From positions 1,803,001 through 1,867,000 of the forward strand of contig CM034110.1 in the NCBI GenBank assembly GCA_019914945.1: 64,000 nucleotides of DNA. The letters run 5' to 3'. The first letter of the stretch is position 1, and every line of letters starts with the position of its first letter. The notes under the pieces were generated by a model, which was not told where the DNA came from, searched no databases, and was given only the letters and a program-made list of their open reading frames with translations. The translations under genes were made by a program, and so were the position numbers. This DNA comes from Typha latifolia (lineage: Eukaryota; Streptophyta; Magnoliopsida; Poales; Typhaceae). This document shows, piece by piece, positions 48,075-59,280 of this stretch.

Positions 48075-48930
48075 TGTTATGATTGTGCGTTCGTTCCAAA
48101 CGAAACTCGGATGCAGGGAAGTAGTCCACGTAGTCGAAGGAGAATATTCTCCCATAGTTAGAAAATTATGAAACTAGAGGGGATCATTTCATATCTTCCT
48201 TATCTACATTTTTGCTATTCACTCCCTTTGCAGATTCTTACTGCTCTTAGGGCGAAAATAAACAATGTTGCGATGGAGGTGGAGATGACGGGTGATGGGG
48301 ATAATGATGATGAAGGTGGTGGTAATGGTGATGGATTTGGTGTCACGAAGTGCTAAAGGGATAAGGATGAGAGGGGAGAAGTTGGTCGAGATCCTAAGGA
48401 GGAGGGAAGACCCGATAGTGGAAGCGGATTAGGGGTAACTAGCATCGAGATGACACACAGCTAGGACTTGAGCGAGGAGGGAGAAGATCTAGGGTAGAGG
48501 GAGAAGGAAAAAAAACTCAATATTCAATAATTCTCCCAATTAGGTTGCCATCCACATATTAAGAGGCTAACCTAGTAAGCCAAACTAACAATTAATAAAC
48601 TTGAAAACAATGCATTTTCGTCGATCTTGTTGGAATGGGGTCAAACGCGTTCGAACGCATAATTCGCATTCTCTGTATGTGCAAACGTATGTAAGTGTCC
48701 GAACGAGTGCGTTTGAACAGGGTTGAGCGCGTTAAAATGCACAATTTGAGTCCTATATTTGTGCAAACATATGCAGGCATTCAAACAAGTGCGTTCGAAT
48801 GCGATCTCCCTGCATTCGAATGCGACTTCCAGTTCTTATTTTTGAAGAAAACAAATAAACCAAAACAACAAATAGGGTCCATAAATTATCTCCATACACG
48901 AGATGACTCAGTGTGGTCCGAATCACATCA
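48075..48930 (-). repeat. 3' LTR of B1
   Basis: It is 856 bp; the outer U3 end TGATGTGATTCGG is at 48930 and the U5 end ...ATAACA at 48075. U3 holds GCGTTCGAACGC (exact at 48647-48658) and variants to 48830. It pairs with 53759-54523. Confidence 0.88.
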
Positions 48931-50380
48931 TTTCACCATGCTTCCACTCACTTTGTCCTCAAAGTGCAAATTCAGGATAACGGTCCATCATTGTTACCTC
49001 GGATTCCCATGTGGCTTGCTCATGTGCTTGACCGACCCAACTCACCAACACCTCTATAACTATTCACCCCTCACATCTAACTCTTCTTCATGTTAGGACC
49101 TTCTCTAGAGTGAGCTTAATTACCTCTGATTTAGGCTCGGGTAGTTTTGCCGCAACTTGCTCAACTAGACCAACTCGGACTCTCAAGCTAGATACATGGA
49201 AGACCAGATGAACTTGGGATGACTCGAGTAAGTCCAACTTATATGTGACCGCTCCCACCTTCCCTAGAATATGAAATGGACCAAAGAAGCTATGTGCTAA
49301 CTTTTGGTTCTGAATAGGTCATACTGAGATTTGTCGATATGGTTGGAGTCGAACATAGACCCATTCGCCAACTTCATAGCTTCTATCTTGGTATTTGCGA
49401 TCATACACTTGCTTCATTCAGTTTTATGTCGTTGCTAGGTGAACCTTGAGCTGCTTGAGTACTTCATCCCGTTCCACTAGCACCTCATTTATGTTGGAAC
49501 GGTCAGGTGCACTGAGTTGATCATAAGATTGCAATGTGGGCAGCACGGGTCCATAGATAGCCTCGAAGGGAGTCATCCCAATAGTGGTGTGGTGAGCCGT
49601 GCTATATGAGTATTCCACCCAGGGTAGGTAAGCTAGCCATCTCTTCGTTTGCTCCATGGCAAAGCATCGTAAATATTGCTCAAGGCAGCGATTAACAACT
49701 TCGGACTACCCATCAGTTTGCGGATGATACGCCGAGCTCAGTTTTAGTTCAATATATTGCTACTTGAAGTACTCTTACCAAAAGTGACTCATAAAGATCA
49801 GGTCACAGTCTGAAACTATAGACCTCAGAATTCTATGCAATCGGGCTATTTCCTTCACAAAAATTTCTGCTACTTTCTTTGTGGTGTACAGATGTGCTAG
49901 CATTGAAAAGTGCACATTCTTCATCAATTCGTCAACCGGTCGACCACCACCATTATCACTATATGTCCTCTGACCTAGGGAAGTCCTTCAATGAAATCCA
50001 TTGCCACATCTTCCCAAATTTGCTCCGGAATGGGTAGGGGTTGCAACAGCCCTATCGATTTCGTCGAGTCCACCTTGGTGCGCTGACAAATTTCACAAGC
50101 TCTAACATAGGACAACACTTCTTTTCTCACTCCTGCCCATACACAATTTTGTGTTGACCTCTTATAGGTTCTGAAGGTTCCTTCATGCCTTGCCATAGGA
50201 GTGTTGTGGAAGTGGCGAATCAAAGTCATTCGCAGTTCGGGTTTGGCTGGTACCCGTACTCGCCCTCAGTCTAGTAGTAGACCATCCTTTACTTTTAACC
50301 TGGGATAGCTTGCTGGTTCTTCCTCTACTTTCTTCATGAGTTCCATCATCTTTAAATCTTCTACACATGCTGCTTTAATC
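48931..50380 (-). pseudogene. Integrase and chromodomain of B1
   Basis: On the minus strand, the HHCC finger (HFHNTPMARH ... CEICQ) is at about 50080-50215. The core keeps Asp (AMDFIEGLP), Asp (VSDCDLIF) and Glu (SEVVNR), but a TAG replaces Gln just before that Glu near 49705. The later core (YSTAHHTTIGMTPFEAIYG) is at about 49545-49605. The HPVFHVSS-type block and chromodomain (VLVSWVGQAHEQATWESE) are at about 48960-49200, with further stops. The longest open pieces are 49975-50229 and 49424-49657. Confidence 0.82.
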
Positions 50381-50439
50381 TCTGAAAGAAAGGAAAAAAC
50401 TAGAATAGAAATCATGGCTAGGTCGGCTGGTTCGGGTTA

Positions 50440-51780
50440 CCGTGATAGTGCATCGGCAGCTCGATTCTCAGATCCCTTCTTCTTCACCAAGTCGTAGTCG
50501 TAGCCCAATAACTTTGTCACCCACCGCTTCTATGCCAGTGTGTGAATCCGTTGTCCAAGGAAGTAGGGAAGACTTAGCTAGTCAGTATGCACCACGAATC
50601 ATCGCTCGATGAGATATGGTCTCCATTTGGTGACGACATAGATATTGGCTAGCATCTTTCGCTCATATGTAGACATCATCTGGTTCTTCATCGACAACCC
50701 CTTGCTCATGTATGTCACTGACCTCCCTTCTTGTATGAGGACAACCCCAATTCTAGCCCCTGACGCGTCGCATTCCACCACAAAAGTTTTGGTGAAATTG
50801 GGTAACGCCAAGATCGGCGCCGTGATCATTGTCTTATTCAATTCTTCAAATGTCTTTGTTGCTACCTCGGTCCATTGGAACTCCCCATTCTTTAGTATGA
50901 TGTTAAGGGGGTGGTGATCTTGCCATAGTTGGCAACAAATCGGTGGTAATAGCCTATCAATCTAAGGAAGCCCCACAATTCTTTCGGTGTCTTTAGAATA
51001 TGCCATTGCACCATGTTCTGCACCTTGGAAGGATCGATTTCCACTCCCTCCGCCTATATGATGTGGCTGAGATACTCCACCCTCGGTTGACCCCATAAAC
51101 ACTCGGGCTCTTTCACCTTCAGCTCATTGTCTTTCAAAATATGCAACACTTCACGGAGATGGATAAGATGCTCCTTCCACGAGTTGTACACAAGGATGTC
51201 GCCAAAGAAGACAAGCATGTACCGCCTCAATAACATCCTGAAGATGTCGTTCGTCAACCCTTGGAAGGTGGAGGGGGCATTAGTGAGTCCAAAAGGCATG
51301 ACTTTGAACTTATGATGCTCGTCGTGTGTGCGAAATGCGGTCTTGTGCACATCCTCGGGTCTCACTCGGATTGGTGGTAGCCGACTTGCAAGTCTAACTT
51401 GTTGAAGTAAGAGGCCCCCAAAATCTCATCTAAGAGTTCTTTAATGACAGGAATAGAATACCTACCCTTCACCATGATGGCATTGAGTGCACGGTAATCC
51501 ACGCAAAATTGCCATGTTCCGTCCTTCTTCCACACCAGGAGCACCGATGATGAATACGAGCTCGTGCTTGGTTGGATGATTCCGTTGTCTAGCATCTTCT
51601 TGACAAGCCTTGTGATCTTCTCTTTTTGCACAAATGGGTATCGGTTAGGCCGTACATTAGCTGGCTCATCTTTGGGAGTAATTTCAATGCAATGGTCTTG
51701 GGGTCGAGCCGGCGGCATGCTAAAGCATAGTTCTTCAAACACCTCACTGAATTCCTTCAGCAAGGCGGACAGATCAGTGG
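50440..51780 (-). pseudogene. RT-RNase H of B1
   Basis: RT fingers/palm (LVWKKDGTWQFCVDYRALN) are at about 51470-51545. A frameshift near 51363 moves to the next frame (EDVHKTAFRTHDE). The catalytic box reads FFGD where F/YxDD is expected (about 51205-51225), losing the first Asp. RNase H (ECDASGARIG, TYERKMLA) is at about 50600-50785. The connection between 50860 and 51050 is broken. Closest relatives in the window are A2 RT and B2. Confidence 0.85.
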
Positions 51781-51839
51781 GTACTTCCTTCTTCCTTTGT
51801 ATGGTCCATTTGACTTTGGATTATTTGTATTAGAAGGCC

Positions 51840-53743
51840 ATGGCTCCCAGCCCTTGGCAGTCCCACCATCGGCTGAAGTTGGGTTGCAAGTCATGGTCGA
51901 ATTTTATCTAACTACACTCGTTTGCCACTTCGCTTAAAATCCATCCACATTTATAAAAAGTCAAAGGTCCACGGGCTCAAACTTTGCATCCATTGGGTCC
52001 CCAATACAATGTTAGCCCCTCGTAAGGCCAAGGGGTGTAGATCCAAGGTGAAGGAATTGTCTTAAATCTTCAAAAGAACCCCTTGACATACACCGTTCGC
52101 TCGAAACATCGTGTCATCTCCAAGAGCTACATCGAATCTAGAGGTAGCTTCCATAGCCACTCCTATCTTCTTGACCACACGTTCATCCATGAAGTTGTGG
52201 GTGCTCCTAGTGTCGATGAGGATCCTCACCATTTGATTCTTCATGGTGTCATCAACCTAAAGCATCCTTAGTGCATTAGTGCCCATGTAGGCATGCATGG
52301 AGATCTAGGCATGGACCTCCTCGCTGTTCTCCAAGGCCTCCTGGTCTTCCCCCAAGTCATCTAGTTCATCTTCCACCACTTTATCTTCCTCCACACCCTT
52401 TGCTTCATCCAACACCATCACTGTGGCCACCGATTAGGCATATTTGTATTCGGGAATGAATCGCTCATCACAATAAAAGCACAACCCTTTAGCTCTTCTT
52501 TCTTCACTTGGGCTGGGGTAAGTCTTCTCATGGTGGCTCGGGGAGGTCCTCTCACCTCTGGTTATGGCCGATGAAGTAATATTGCACCTGTTGCCCTCGG
52601 TGGAGCCACCAGCACATGATGTGTGGCTGCGGTTTGCCATGGCACTCCTCTAAACTCCGTGGTGTTCCAACTCCCTTTTGTTGCCAATCGAAACTCTCAA
52701 AGCTTCTCTTCCATCAATTGAGCTGTGGCAAAAGACTCAAGCAATGTGGTTGGTCGATCAACCTTCACTTTGGCTTGAATGTTCCGCCTAAGACCACTAA
52801 TGAACATGCTTTTGAGTTGGGAATCCAACCAGCCCCACACTCGACTGCTAACATGCTCGAACTCCTCTTGATATGCTCTCATCGTAGTCCTTCAAGTTAG
52901 CTTGGTGAGTGCAGCTTGGAAATCTTCATAATTGGAGGGTCCAAACCGGATGCAAATAGCATCAGCGAATTCCTCCCACATTCGATAGGGCTGAGCTCGG
53001 TTCGTGGCCTGGTACCATCGAATGCTAGCAACACCTTTTATGCATTAGGTGTTCATTGGTACTCAAAGAATTGCTCCGCTCAATAAACCCAATTGAGCGG
53101 ATCTCCTCCGTTGAAGGGTGAGAAGTTGAGGCGAACAGTCCCTGCATGGATGTCGCATTCTTCTTCTTCATGTTGGTTAGTTCTCTTGGGATTAATTCAG
53201 CATCCCTAGGTTGATATCGAGGGGTTGCTGGTTCTTCATAATTTGCCCACTCATCATCGTCATTGTGGTAAGGTGGGTTTGGTGCTCGATTGCGATGAAA
53301 AGCCGGCGGTGGTACATTGCGCCTTTCGGGCGGCGTAGGCAGTAAGGGTCCCCTAGCGTGACCACCTATGAGATCTTCACTATCTTCCTCCAGTCTGGCA
53401 CGGAATGGTAGAGGTGGTATTCCTTGGCGAAAGGGTGGTTCCATTAGTGGCGTAGTCCGGATCCACGTAGGAAACTCGGTTGCCGCCGTACCACTTGGTG
53501 CGCCCAAGATGACTTGAGTCATCTCTTCCATCGACGCTTGCATGGCTCATTGCGTCTCCATCATGTCCGCGAACATCTTGATCAGATCTGAGTTGATTAT
53601 AGAAGTCGTTGGAGAAGTCTTGACCAGTGAGTTTGGGTTTGCCTCCGATCTGATAATATCCGTGGCCTCTCTTTCAATAGAGGTGCCTTCATTTGGTCTC
53701 GATGCCATAGATCTAGTTGTTGGGATGGTGTCCGAGGAACGGT
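51840..53743 (-). pseudogene. gag-protease of B1
   Basis: The start is probably the ATG a few codons after the PBS (MASRPNEGTS, near 53705). Gag pieces are at 53025-53743 and 52697-52882 (YQEEFEHVSSRV). The zinc knuckle CFYCDERFIPEYKYA (about 52434-52480) has lost its final His and Cys. The protease LIDTRSTHNF (about 52200-52235) has Arg for the active-site Gly, as in A1. Several frameshifts and stops are present. Confidence 0.82.
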
Positions 53744-53756
53744 GGCTCTGATACCA
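53744..53756 (-). other. Primer-binding site of B1
   Basis: The minus strand reads TGGTATCAGAGCC, complementary to the initiator tRNA-Met 3' end, two bases after the LTR end. It is a single copy outside the LTR, unlike family A. Confidence 0.9.
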
Positions 53757-53758
53757 CT

Positions 53759-54523
53759 TGTTATAAATCGTGTATCCGTTCCCGATGAAGCTCAGTTGTA
53801 GGGAAGCACTCCACACAGTCAAAGGAGAATATTTTTAAAATATTCTCTTGTAGTTAGAAAATTACAAAACTATAGAGGATCATTCTATATCTTCTTCTTC
53901 TACGTTTTTGATATTCATGCACTTGGCAAATTTTGACTGCTCCTAGGGCAAAAATAAACAATATTGCGGTAGAGGTGGAGATGACGGGTGATGGGGAAGA
54001 TGAAGATGAAGGTGGTGATAATGGTGATGGATTTGGTGTCACGAAGTGCTGAAGGGATAAGGATGAGGGGGAGAAGTTGGTCGAGATCCCATGGAGGGGG
54101 GAGGACCTGACAATCGAAGAGGATTACGGGTAACTATCGTCGAGATGCCACACGATTAGAGCTTGGGCGAGGAGGGAGAAGAGCTAGGGTTGAGGGAAAA
54201 GGAAAGAAAACTCAATATTCAATAATTCCCCCAATTAGGTTGCCATCCACATATTAAGAGGCTAACCTAACAAGCCAAACTAATAATTAATAAACCTAGA
54301 AATAATGTATTTTGGCCGATTGCGTTCAAACACACAATTCACATCCTCTGTATGTGTGAACGAATGTGGGTGTTCGAACGAGTGCGTTTGAATGTGATCT
54401 CTCCGCATTCAGACACTACTTTCATTTCTTATTTTTTGAAGAAAATAAATAAACTAAAATAAGAAATAGGCCCATAGGTTATATCCATGCACGAGATGAC
54501 TTAGTGTGGTCCGAATTACATCA
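53759..54523 (-). repeat. 5' LTR of B1
   Basis: It is 765 bp, homologous to 48075-48930, but lacks about 90 bp of the GTTCGAACGC-type array (54310-54430 here). It is bounded by the PBS inside and the CGAAC flank outside. Confidence 0.88.
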
Positions 54524-54528
54524 CGAAC

Positions 54529-54881
54529 TCTATGGATATAATCAAATCCAAATGTAGGTATGTGACTAATAGCTAGAACATGAAGACTGGTGAAACCCAA
54601 ATATTCAACCCCTATACTTTCAAGGTGAAACCCTATTCTTAAAAACCTCGGTAAATTATGATATAGGACTAATAGTGAGATGTCTAAGGAGTCACAATAT
54701 TTATTTGAAAGAAACAATAATATTGTTCTTAAGTACTACTGCTACGTATGAGATGTTCACTTCTTGTGAAAGCTAAATTAAATAGAACCAACAAGAAGGT
54801 GATAGCAAACCATGCAACAACTAATTATTTATGTACTATATGCGATTAGTTTAGTTTAATATAAAACCTAAGATTTGATTT
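54529..54881. other. AT-rich spacer between B1 and the family A LTR
   Basis: No gene or repeat is recognised. It separates two same-orientation element blocks. Confidence 0.4.
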
Positions 54882-55007
54882 TGATACGATCTTCTCTTTG
54901 GGGCTAAGGCTCTGATACCAGATTGATACGATCTTCTCTTTGGGGCTAAGGCTCTGATACCAGCTTGATATGATCTTCTCTTTGGGGCTAAGGCTCTGAT
55001 ACCAGCT
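54882..55007 (-). repeat. Three 42-bp PBS-containing tandem units
   Basis: Units begin at 54882, 54924 and 54966 and differ by only a few bases. Each includes a 13-bp match to the tRNA-Met primer site. They lie at the LTR end, as in the solo LTR where the target duplication proves that such units are inside the LTR. Confidence 0.9.
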
Positions 55008-55892
55008 TGATACGATCTGGCACAGAACTTTGAAATTAGATCCCAAAATATGCTGTCGTCGGATCGACGTGAGATTTTGATATGTTGTAGCCTCGTAAAA
55101 GAGCTTTCCAACAAATCTAGTTACAGGCGAATCGGAGTTGGGGATCCCGAGATATCGTTCGTTTAGTGGCCGAACGTCAGGATGCTCTGTTTTGGATTCG
55201 TGGATGGAGGCACGAGATCCTAGGTAATGGTGGATGGTAGTGGACCGGTGTTAATGTGGTGGCACCGGTGAAAAGTGATGGTGGAACGGTTGTGGTTGAT
55301 GGAAGGATTAGGGCAAGTGTTGGATAGATTGGACGAAGGGGGAGAAGAGGGCCACCCCTAAGGGACTAGGGTGATTAGCCGGACGAGGGAGGTTAGAAGC
55401 GGCGTCGCCGGGGATTGAGAGAACGAGAGCGAAGAAGACGAAGGAGGCAAGGCAAAACTCAATCTCAATAATCAATAATAATTTTGGTTGCCCTACACAT
55501 CCTTTTATAGGCTAACCAACAACTCACATTAACCCTAAAACGCAATTTTCGCCGACCGCGTTCGAACTCGCCCGACCGCGTTCGAACGCACCGAATTAGC
55601 TCTTCTGGATTTGCGAACGCGATGCAGGCGTTCGAACGCGTGATCGAACGCGCCTGTCGGTATTTGCGAATGCGATGCAGGCGTTCACAGTGCGTTCGAA
55701 CGCGGTGTACATTCTCTTCTCCACGTTCACAACCCCGTTCACAAACCGCGTTCGAACTCACTCCACCCGCGTTTGAACGCGACTTACAGAAAACTTATTT
55801 TAATGGAAATTTAAACACTAAAACATGAAATAAAAACACTCCTAAAGTGAATCCATGCTCGAGACGACGTCGGTGAAGTCCGAATCGTATCA
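54882..55892 (-). repeat. 3' LTR of copy A3 with triplicated U5 module
   Basis: The minus strand begins TGATACGATTCGGAC at 55892 and ends ATCGTATCA at 54882 (1011 bp). The last 126 bp (54882-55007) are three 42-bp units, each with the complement of TGGTATCAGAGCC, a GCCCCAAAGAGA stretch and GATCGTATCA. U3 holds the GTTCGAACGC array (about 55555-55790). It closely matches 9223-10217 and 2597-3533. Confidence 0.88.
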
Positions 55893-55919
55893 ATCCACCA
55901 CGCTTCCGCAACCTTGTCC

Positions 55920-56735
55920 TCAAGGTTTGAAGTTTGGAAAGCGATCCATGATATCTGACTCTAGCTCCCAAGTAGACTCGTCAGTAGATTTGCCCAGCCA
56001 CTCAATTAGCACTTCCGTCTCTAATCTAGTCCCATGGCGTCTTCTCCTACGGTCTAATACTCGGACCGGTTCAGTGGGGCCATCCTCCTTCATTAGTTCG
56101 GGTAAGGCCGAACCCACCACTGGTTAGGCCCGATCCGGGGCCTTCAATGCTGATACATGGAAGACCGGATGTATCCTGGTTCCTTGGTAGGTCCAACCGG
56201 TAAGCTCTTTGGACCGATTCGTTGTAGCACTCGGTACGGACCGTAGTACTTGTAACCCAACTTTTGGTTCAAAATTGGTCTCAATGTGGATTGCCGATAC
56301 GGTTGAGCTCGAACGAACACCAATTGATCCACCTCAAATTCTCGCTCACGTCGTCCTTTGTCATGAGTTTGCTTCATGCGGTTTTGGGCTGTGGCTAGGT
56401 GAGTCTTGAGCAGTCTCAATGTTTCATCTCGATCAGCAAGCTCCAAGTCAAGCTCGGTCCTATCCGTCGCCGCGAGTCTATCATAGGCACGCAAGACAGG
56501 GGGAGTGCGCCCATAAACCGCCTCAAAGGGGGTCATGCCGATGCTAGAGTGATGAGCCGTATTGTATGACCACTCAGCCCATGGAAGGAATTTGACCAAA
56601 TCCTTTGGTCGTTCCGCCACAAAGCATCGCAAGTATTGCTCCCCGCGATTCACCACCTCGGTTTGGCCATCCGTCTCGAGGTGATAAGCGAACTCGGGTT
56701 GATTTGAGTCCCTTGCAATCTGAAGAACTCGGACC
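55920..56735 (-). pseudogene. Integrase C-terminus and chromodomain of A3
   Basis: This continues the core from ETDGQTEVVNR through the WSYNTAHHSSIGMTPFEAVYG block. A frameshift near 56205 (RIGPKSLPVG) precedes the HPVFHVSALK region. The chromodomain tail (VLIEWLGKSTDESTWELES) ends at 55920. It is nearly the same protein as 2160-2569 in A1. Confidence 0.85.
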
Positions 56736-58335
56736 AAAACTCACTGATGAAGATGCGATCCCGGTCTGACACGATCGTCCTAGGCATCCCATGCAAGCGT
56801 GCCACTTCCCGAACAAAAATTTCAGCAACCCTTTTTGCTGAAAACGGGTGAGACAATGTTATGAAATGAGCATATTTGCTCAGTCTATCCACCACAACCA
56901 ACACCACCGATTGTCCCCGAACCTCCGGCAGCCCCTCGATGAAGTCCATGGAGATATCCTCCCAAATACGCTCTGGTATAGGTAGTGGTTGTAGCAGCCC
57001 GCTAGGCTTGAGTGCCTCCGATTTGACTTGTTGGCAGATTTGACATTCACGCACATACTTCTTCACGTCCGTCTTCATCGCTGTCCATGTACAATTTTGG
57101 GCCAGCCGCTTGTAGGTACGTAATACCCCTTCATGCCCTGCTATAGGAGTATCATGGAAGTGTGCCATCAATAGTCTCCGTAGCTCTTCGTTCCGGGGTA
57201 CCTTGATTCGCCCGCACTCTAGTACTAACCCATCGCGCTCCTCGTGCTCGGGGTGGCTTGAGGGGTTCTCTCTCAACTCCTCCATGAGTTGGACCAGCTC
57301 ACTATCCTCTGCACTAACTCTCCGCAGATCTGAGAAGAAAGGAAAGGTGGGCGCCGAGAAAGAAGCGAGCTCCCTTGCGACCCCTTCATTTGGAAGTTCA
57401 AGTAGCGGTTGGCTTCCATCTAGCAGCACTCTCTTGTCTTTTCTCCAAAACGTCAATGTGAGGCTTGTAAAATCAAATGTCACGGGCCCCAAGCTTCGAA
57501 GCCATTGGGTCCCCAAAACAATATCGGCACCTTGCAAGGCCAACGGATAAAGATCCAATGTGAAAGTTTGGCCTTGCACCTTCAATTCCGCACCTCCACA
57601 AATAGAATCCGCTCGCAATGTGGTGCCATCTCCGATCGTCACATCGAACCCTTCCATGGGTTCCGACTCGAGCCCAATCTTCCTAAGGAGCCTCTTGTCA
57701 ATGAAGTTGTGGGTGGATCCGGTGTCAATCAAGATTCTCACTGTGGTTTTCTTGACTACCCCGTTTACCCGCAAGGTTTTTGGCGTAGCTGTCCCCGAAT
57801 AGGCGTGGAGGGAGATTTCGGCTATCATGTCCTCCACGGGTTGCTCCTCAGTTTCTTCTCCTTGATGTCCAGCCACATCTGCACCTTTAGCTGCAAACTC
57901 ATCCTCTGCTTCCTCCAATCCATCGATTAGCATCACCGATCCCATCGGTTTAGCGCAGCGATGCCCGGGTACAAACTTCTCATCACAACGGAAGCATAGG
58001 CCCTTGGCTCGTCTTTCTTCTACTTGGGCTAGGGTGAGTGCTCGTCCCTGACCTCTAGGTGCATACTTCACATCTTGGGATGACTTCAAGGGTGCTCGAG
58101 GAGGTACCACTGTAGCAGCAACCCTTGGTACTCCGATAGTATTTCCCGCCGCTATGTTTGGTTGAGCTTGATTGCGGCTTCCTTGGCTCATCCAACTCTG
58201 TTTCAAGTGTATCTTCATGGCCCTATGTTTGTCTTCCATAAGCACTGCATCTTCGAAGGCCTCCTTTAAGGTTCTAGGCCTTAAAGCCCTCACATCGGCT
58301 TGTATGTCACCCCGCGGCCCGGAGATGAAGGTCTT
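56650..58335 (-). pseudogene. gag-protease-integrase fusion frame of A3
   Basis: About 560 codons are uninterrupted in frame: late gag (DIQADVRALRPRTLKEAFED), zinc knuckle (CFRCDEKFVPGHRC, about 57950-57995), protease with intact D-T-G-S (about 57690-57730), the RT-less junction (about 57355-57385), the integrase HHCC finger and core with both Asp residues. It ends by frameshift just before the catalytic Glu (near 56690). The frame continues further upstream to 58581 but that part is out of phase with gag. A protease-integrase fusion in one long frame is unusual. Confidence 0.85.
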
Positions 58336-59260
58336 TGCGAAGTTGCTGATCTGTCCATGGTGGATGACATCGACTACTAATCCTCTCAAATTCTTCTTGG
58401 TATGACCCAACCATGGTCTTTTGCACCGTCTTTGAGAGGAGAGCATCAAAGTCTTCATATCCCGATGCTCCAAATCGCCGTGTGATATCGGCGCAAAATT
58501 CAGCCCAAGTTTCGATAGCCTCAGTGGCATTGGCTGCTCGAAACCAATGAAGCGCCGCATCCTCAAGGTGGAAGCTCGCAAGCGTCACCTTGTACTCTTC
58601 CGCCGTTCCTTGGTATGCAAAGAATTGCTCCGCCCTATACAACCAATCGATCGGGTCGCCACCTTTGAACTTGGGGAATTTGAGACGCACGACTTGTCCA
58701 CGGATGCCATTGTCTCGTTTCGAATCATGTCCTTGTCTAACCGGGGGAGGATGCACCATGAAGGGTTGATGATCCCTCCTTCGGTTTTGATTAACTTGTT
58801 GTGGTTCCGGATCGTATTAACCCGCCCACGGATCTTGATCTCCAAGGCGGTCTCCATAGTGGTTCACCGTCGGATGGGTTCACCCGCAACCGGACTGGTG
58901 TAACCATCCTTGCTTGCCTCTACCCATAGGGTGGTGGTAGCAGCGGCTCTTGTGGTTGCAAACGCTGAACCGGTGGCGGTGGGTTCAAGGGGGTGGACTC
59001 GCGTCGTGGGGTCGATGGTGCTTTCCCGTTCGCCCGTAGTTCCCGCATCATCTCCATCATCATCTGGTTGTTGATGGCCAATTGCTCTGAAATAGACCCC
59101 AACATGGCTTGAACACTAGGTTCTTCCGTATTTTGATTAGATCGGGCGGTTCCACGGGTGGAAGTCCTTGCAATCGTTTCTCCCTCCTCTATTGGGAGAA
59201 TCTCTTCTTCATCATCTCGCCGTGCAGCCATGGATCTGGTTGTCGTCATTGGAAGCGCTT
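58300..59260 (-). pseudogene. gag N-terminal half of A3
   Basis: The polyprotein start is probably MTTTRSMAARRDDEEE near 59253. It continues through a proline-rich stretch to a stop near 58920. Gag resumes in another frame at 58759-58310 (RLKFPKFKGGDPIDWLYRAEQFF, then FGASGYEDFDALLSK). A one-base insertion near 58335 shifts it into the next piece. Upstream codons 59345-59260 in the same frame derive from B2. Confidence 0.78.
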
Positions 59261-59280
59261 GTCCGAGGAAAGGTGGCTTT

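Larger units (their letters stand above)
48070..54528 (-). mobile_element. Ty3 chromovirus copy B1, complete structure, inactive
   Basis: This is the only element here with both LTRs and all domains in order. On the minus strand: 5' LTR (53759-54523), PBS (53744-53756), gag, zinc knuckle, protease, RT, RNase H, integrase, chromodomain, 3' LTR (48075-48930). The flanks CGAAG (48070-48074) and CGAAC (54524-54528) match at four of five bases, fitting an aged 5-bp target duplication. The LTRs differ by an indel of about 90 bp and many substitutions, so the insertion is old. Every coding domain is broken by stops or frameshifts. Confidence 0.9.
55893..59280 (-). mobile_element. Ty3 chromovirus copy A3, internal region, RT-less
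   Basis: On the minus strand this runs gag, zinc knuckle, protease, integrase, chromodomain, then the LTR at 55892. RT and RNase H are absent with the same boundary as A1 (protease linker ELPNEGVAR directly followed by ELASFSAPTFPFF). The upstream end stops at the former primer-binding site: AAAGCCACCTTTCCTCGG aligns with the bases just after the B1 primer site. No 5' LTR precedes it; family B2 sequence does. Confidence 0.88.

Noticed and set aside
57203..57930. Plus-strand frames of 115-141 codons
   Set aside because: They are antisense shadows of the A3 protease-integrase frame; the same shadows occur opposite A1.
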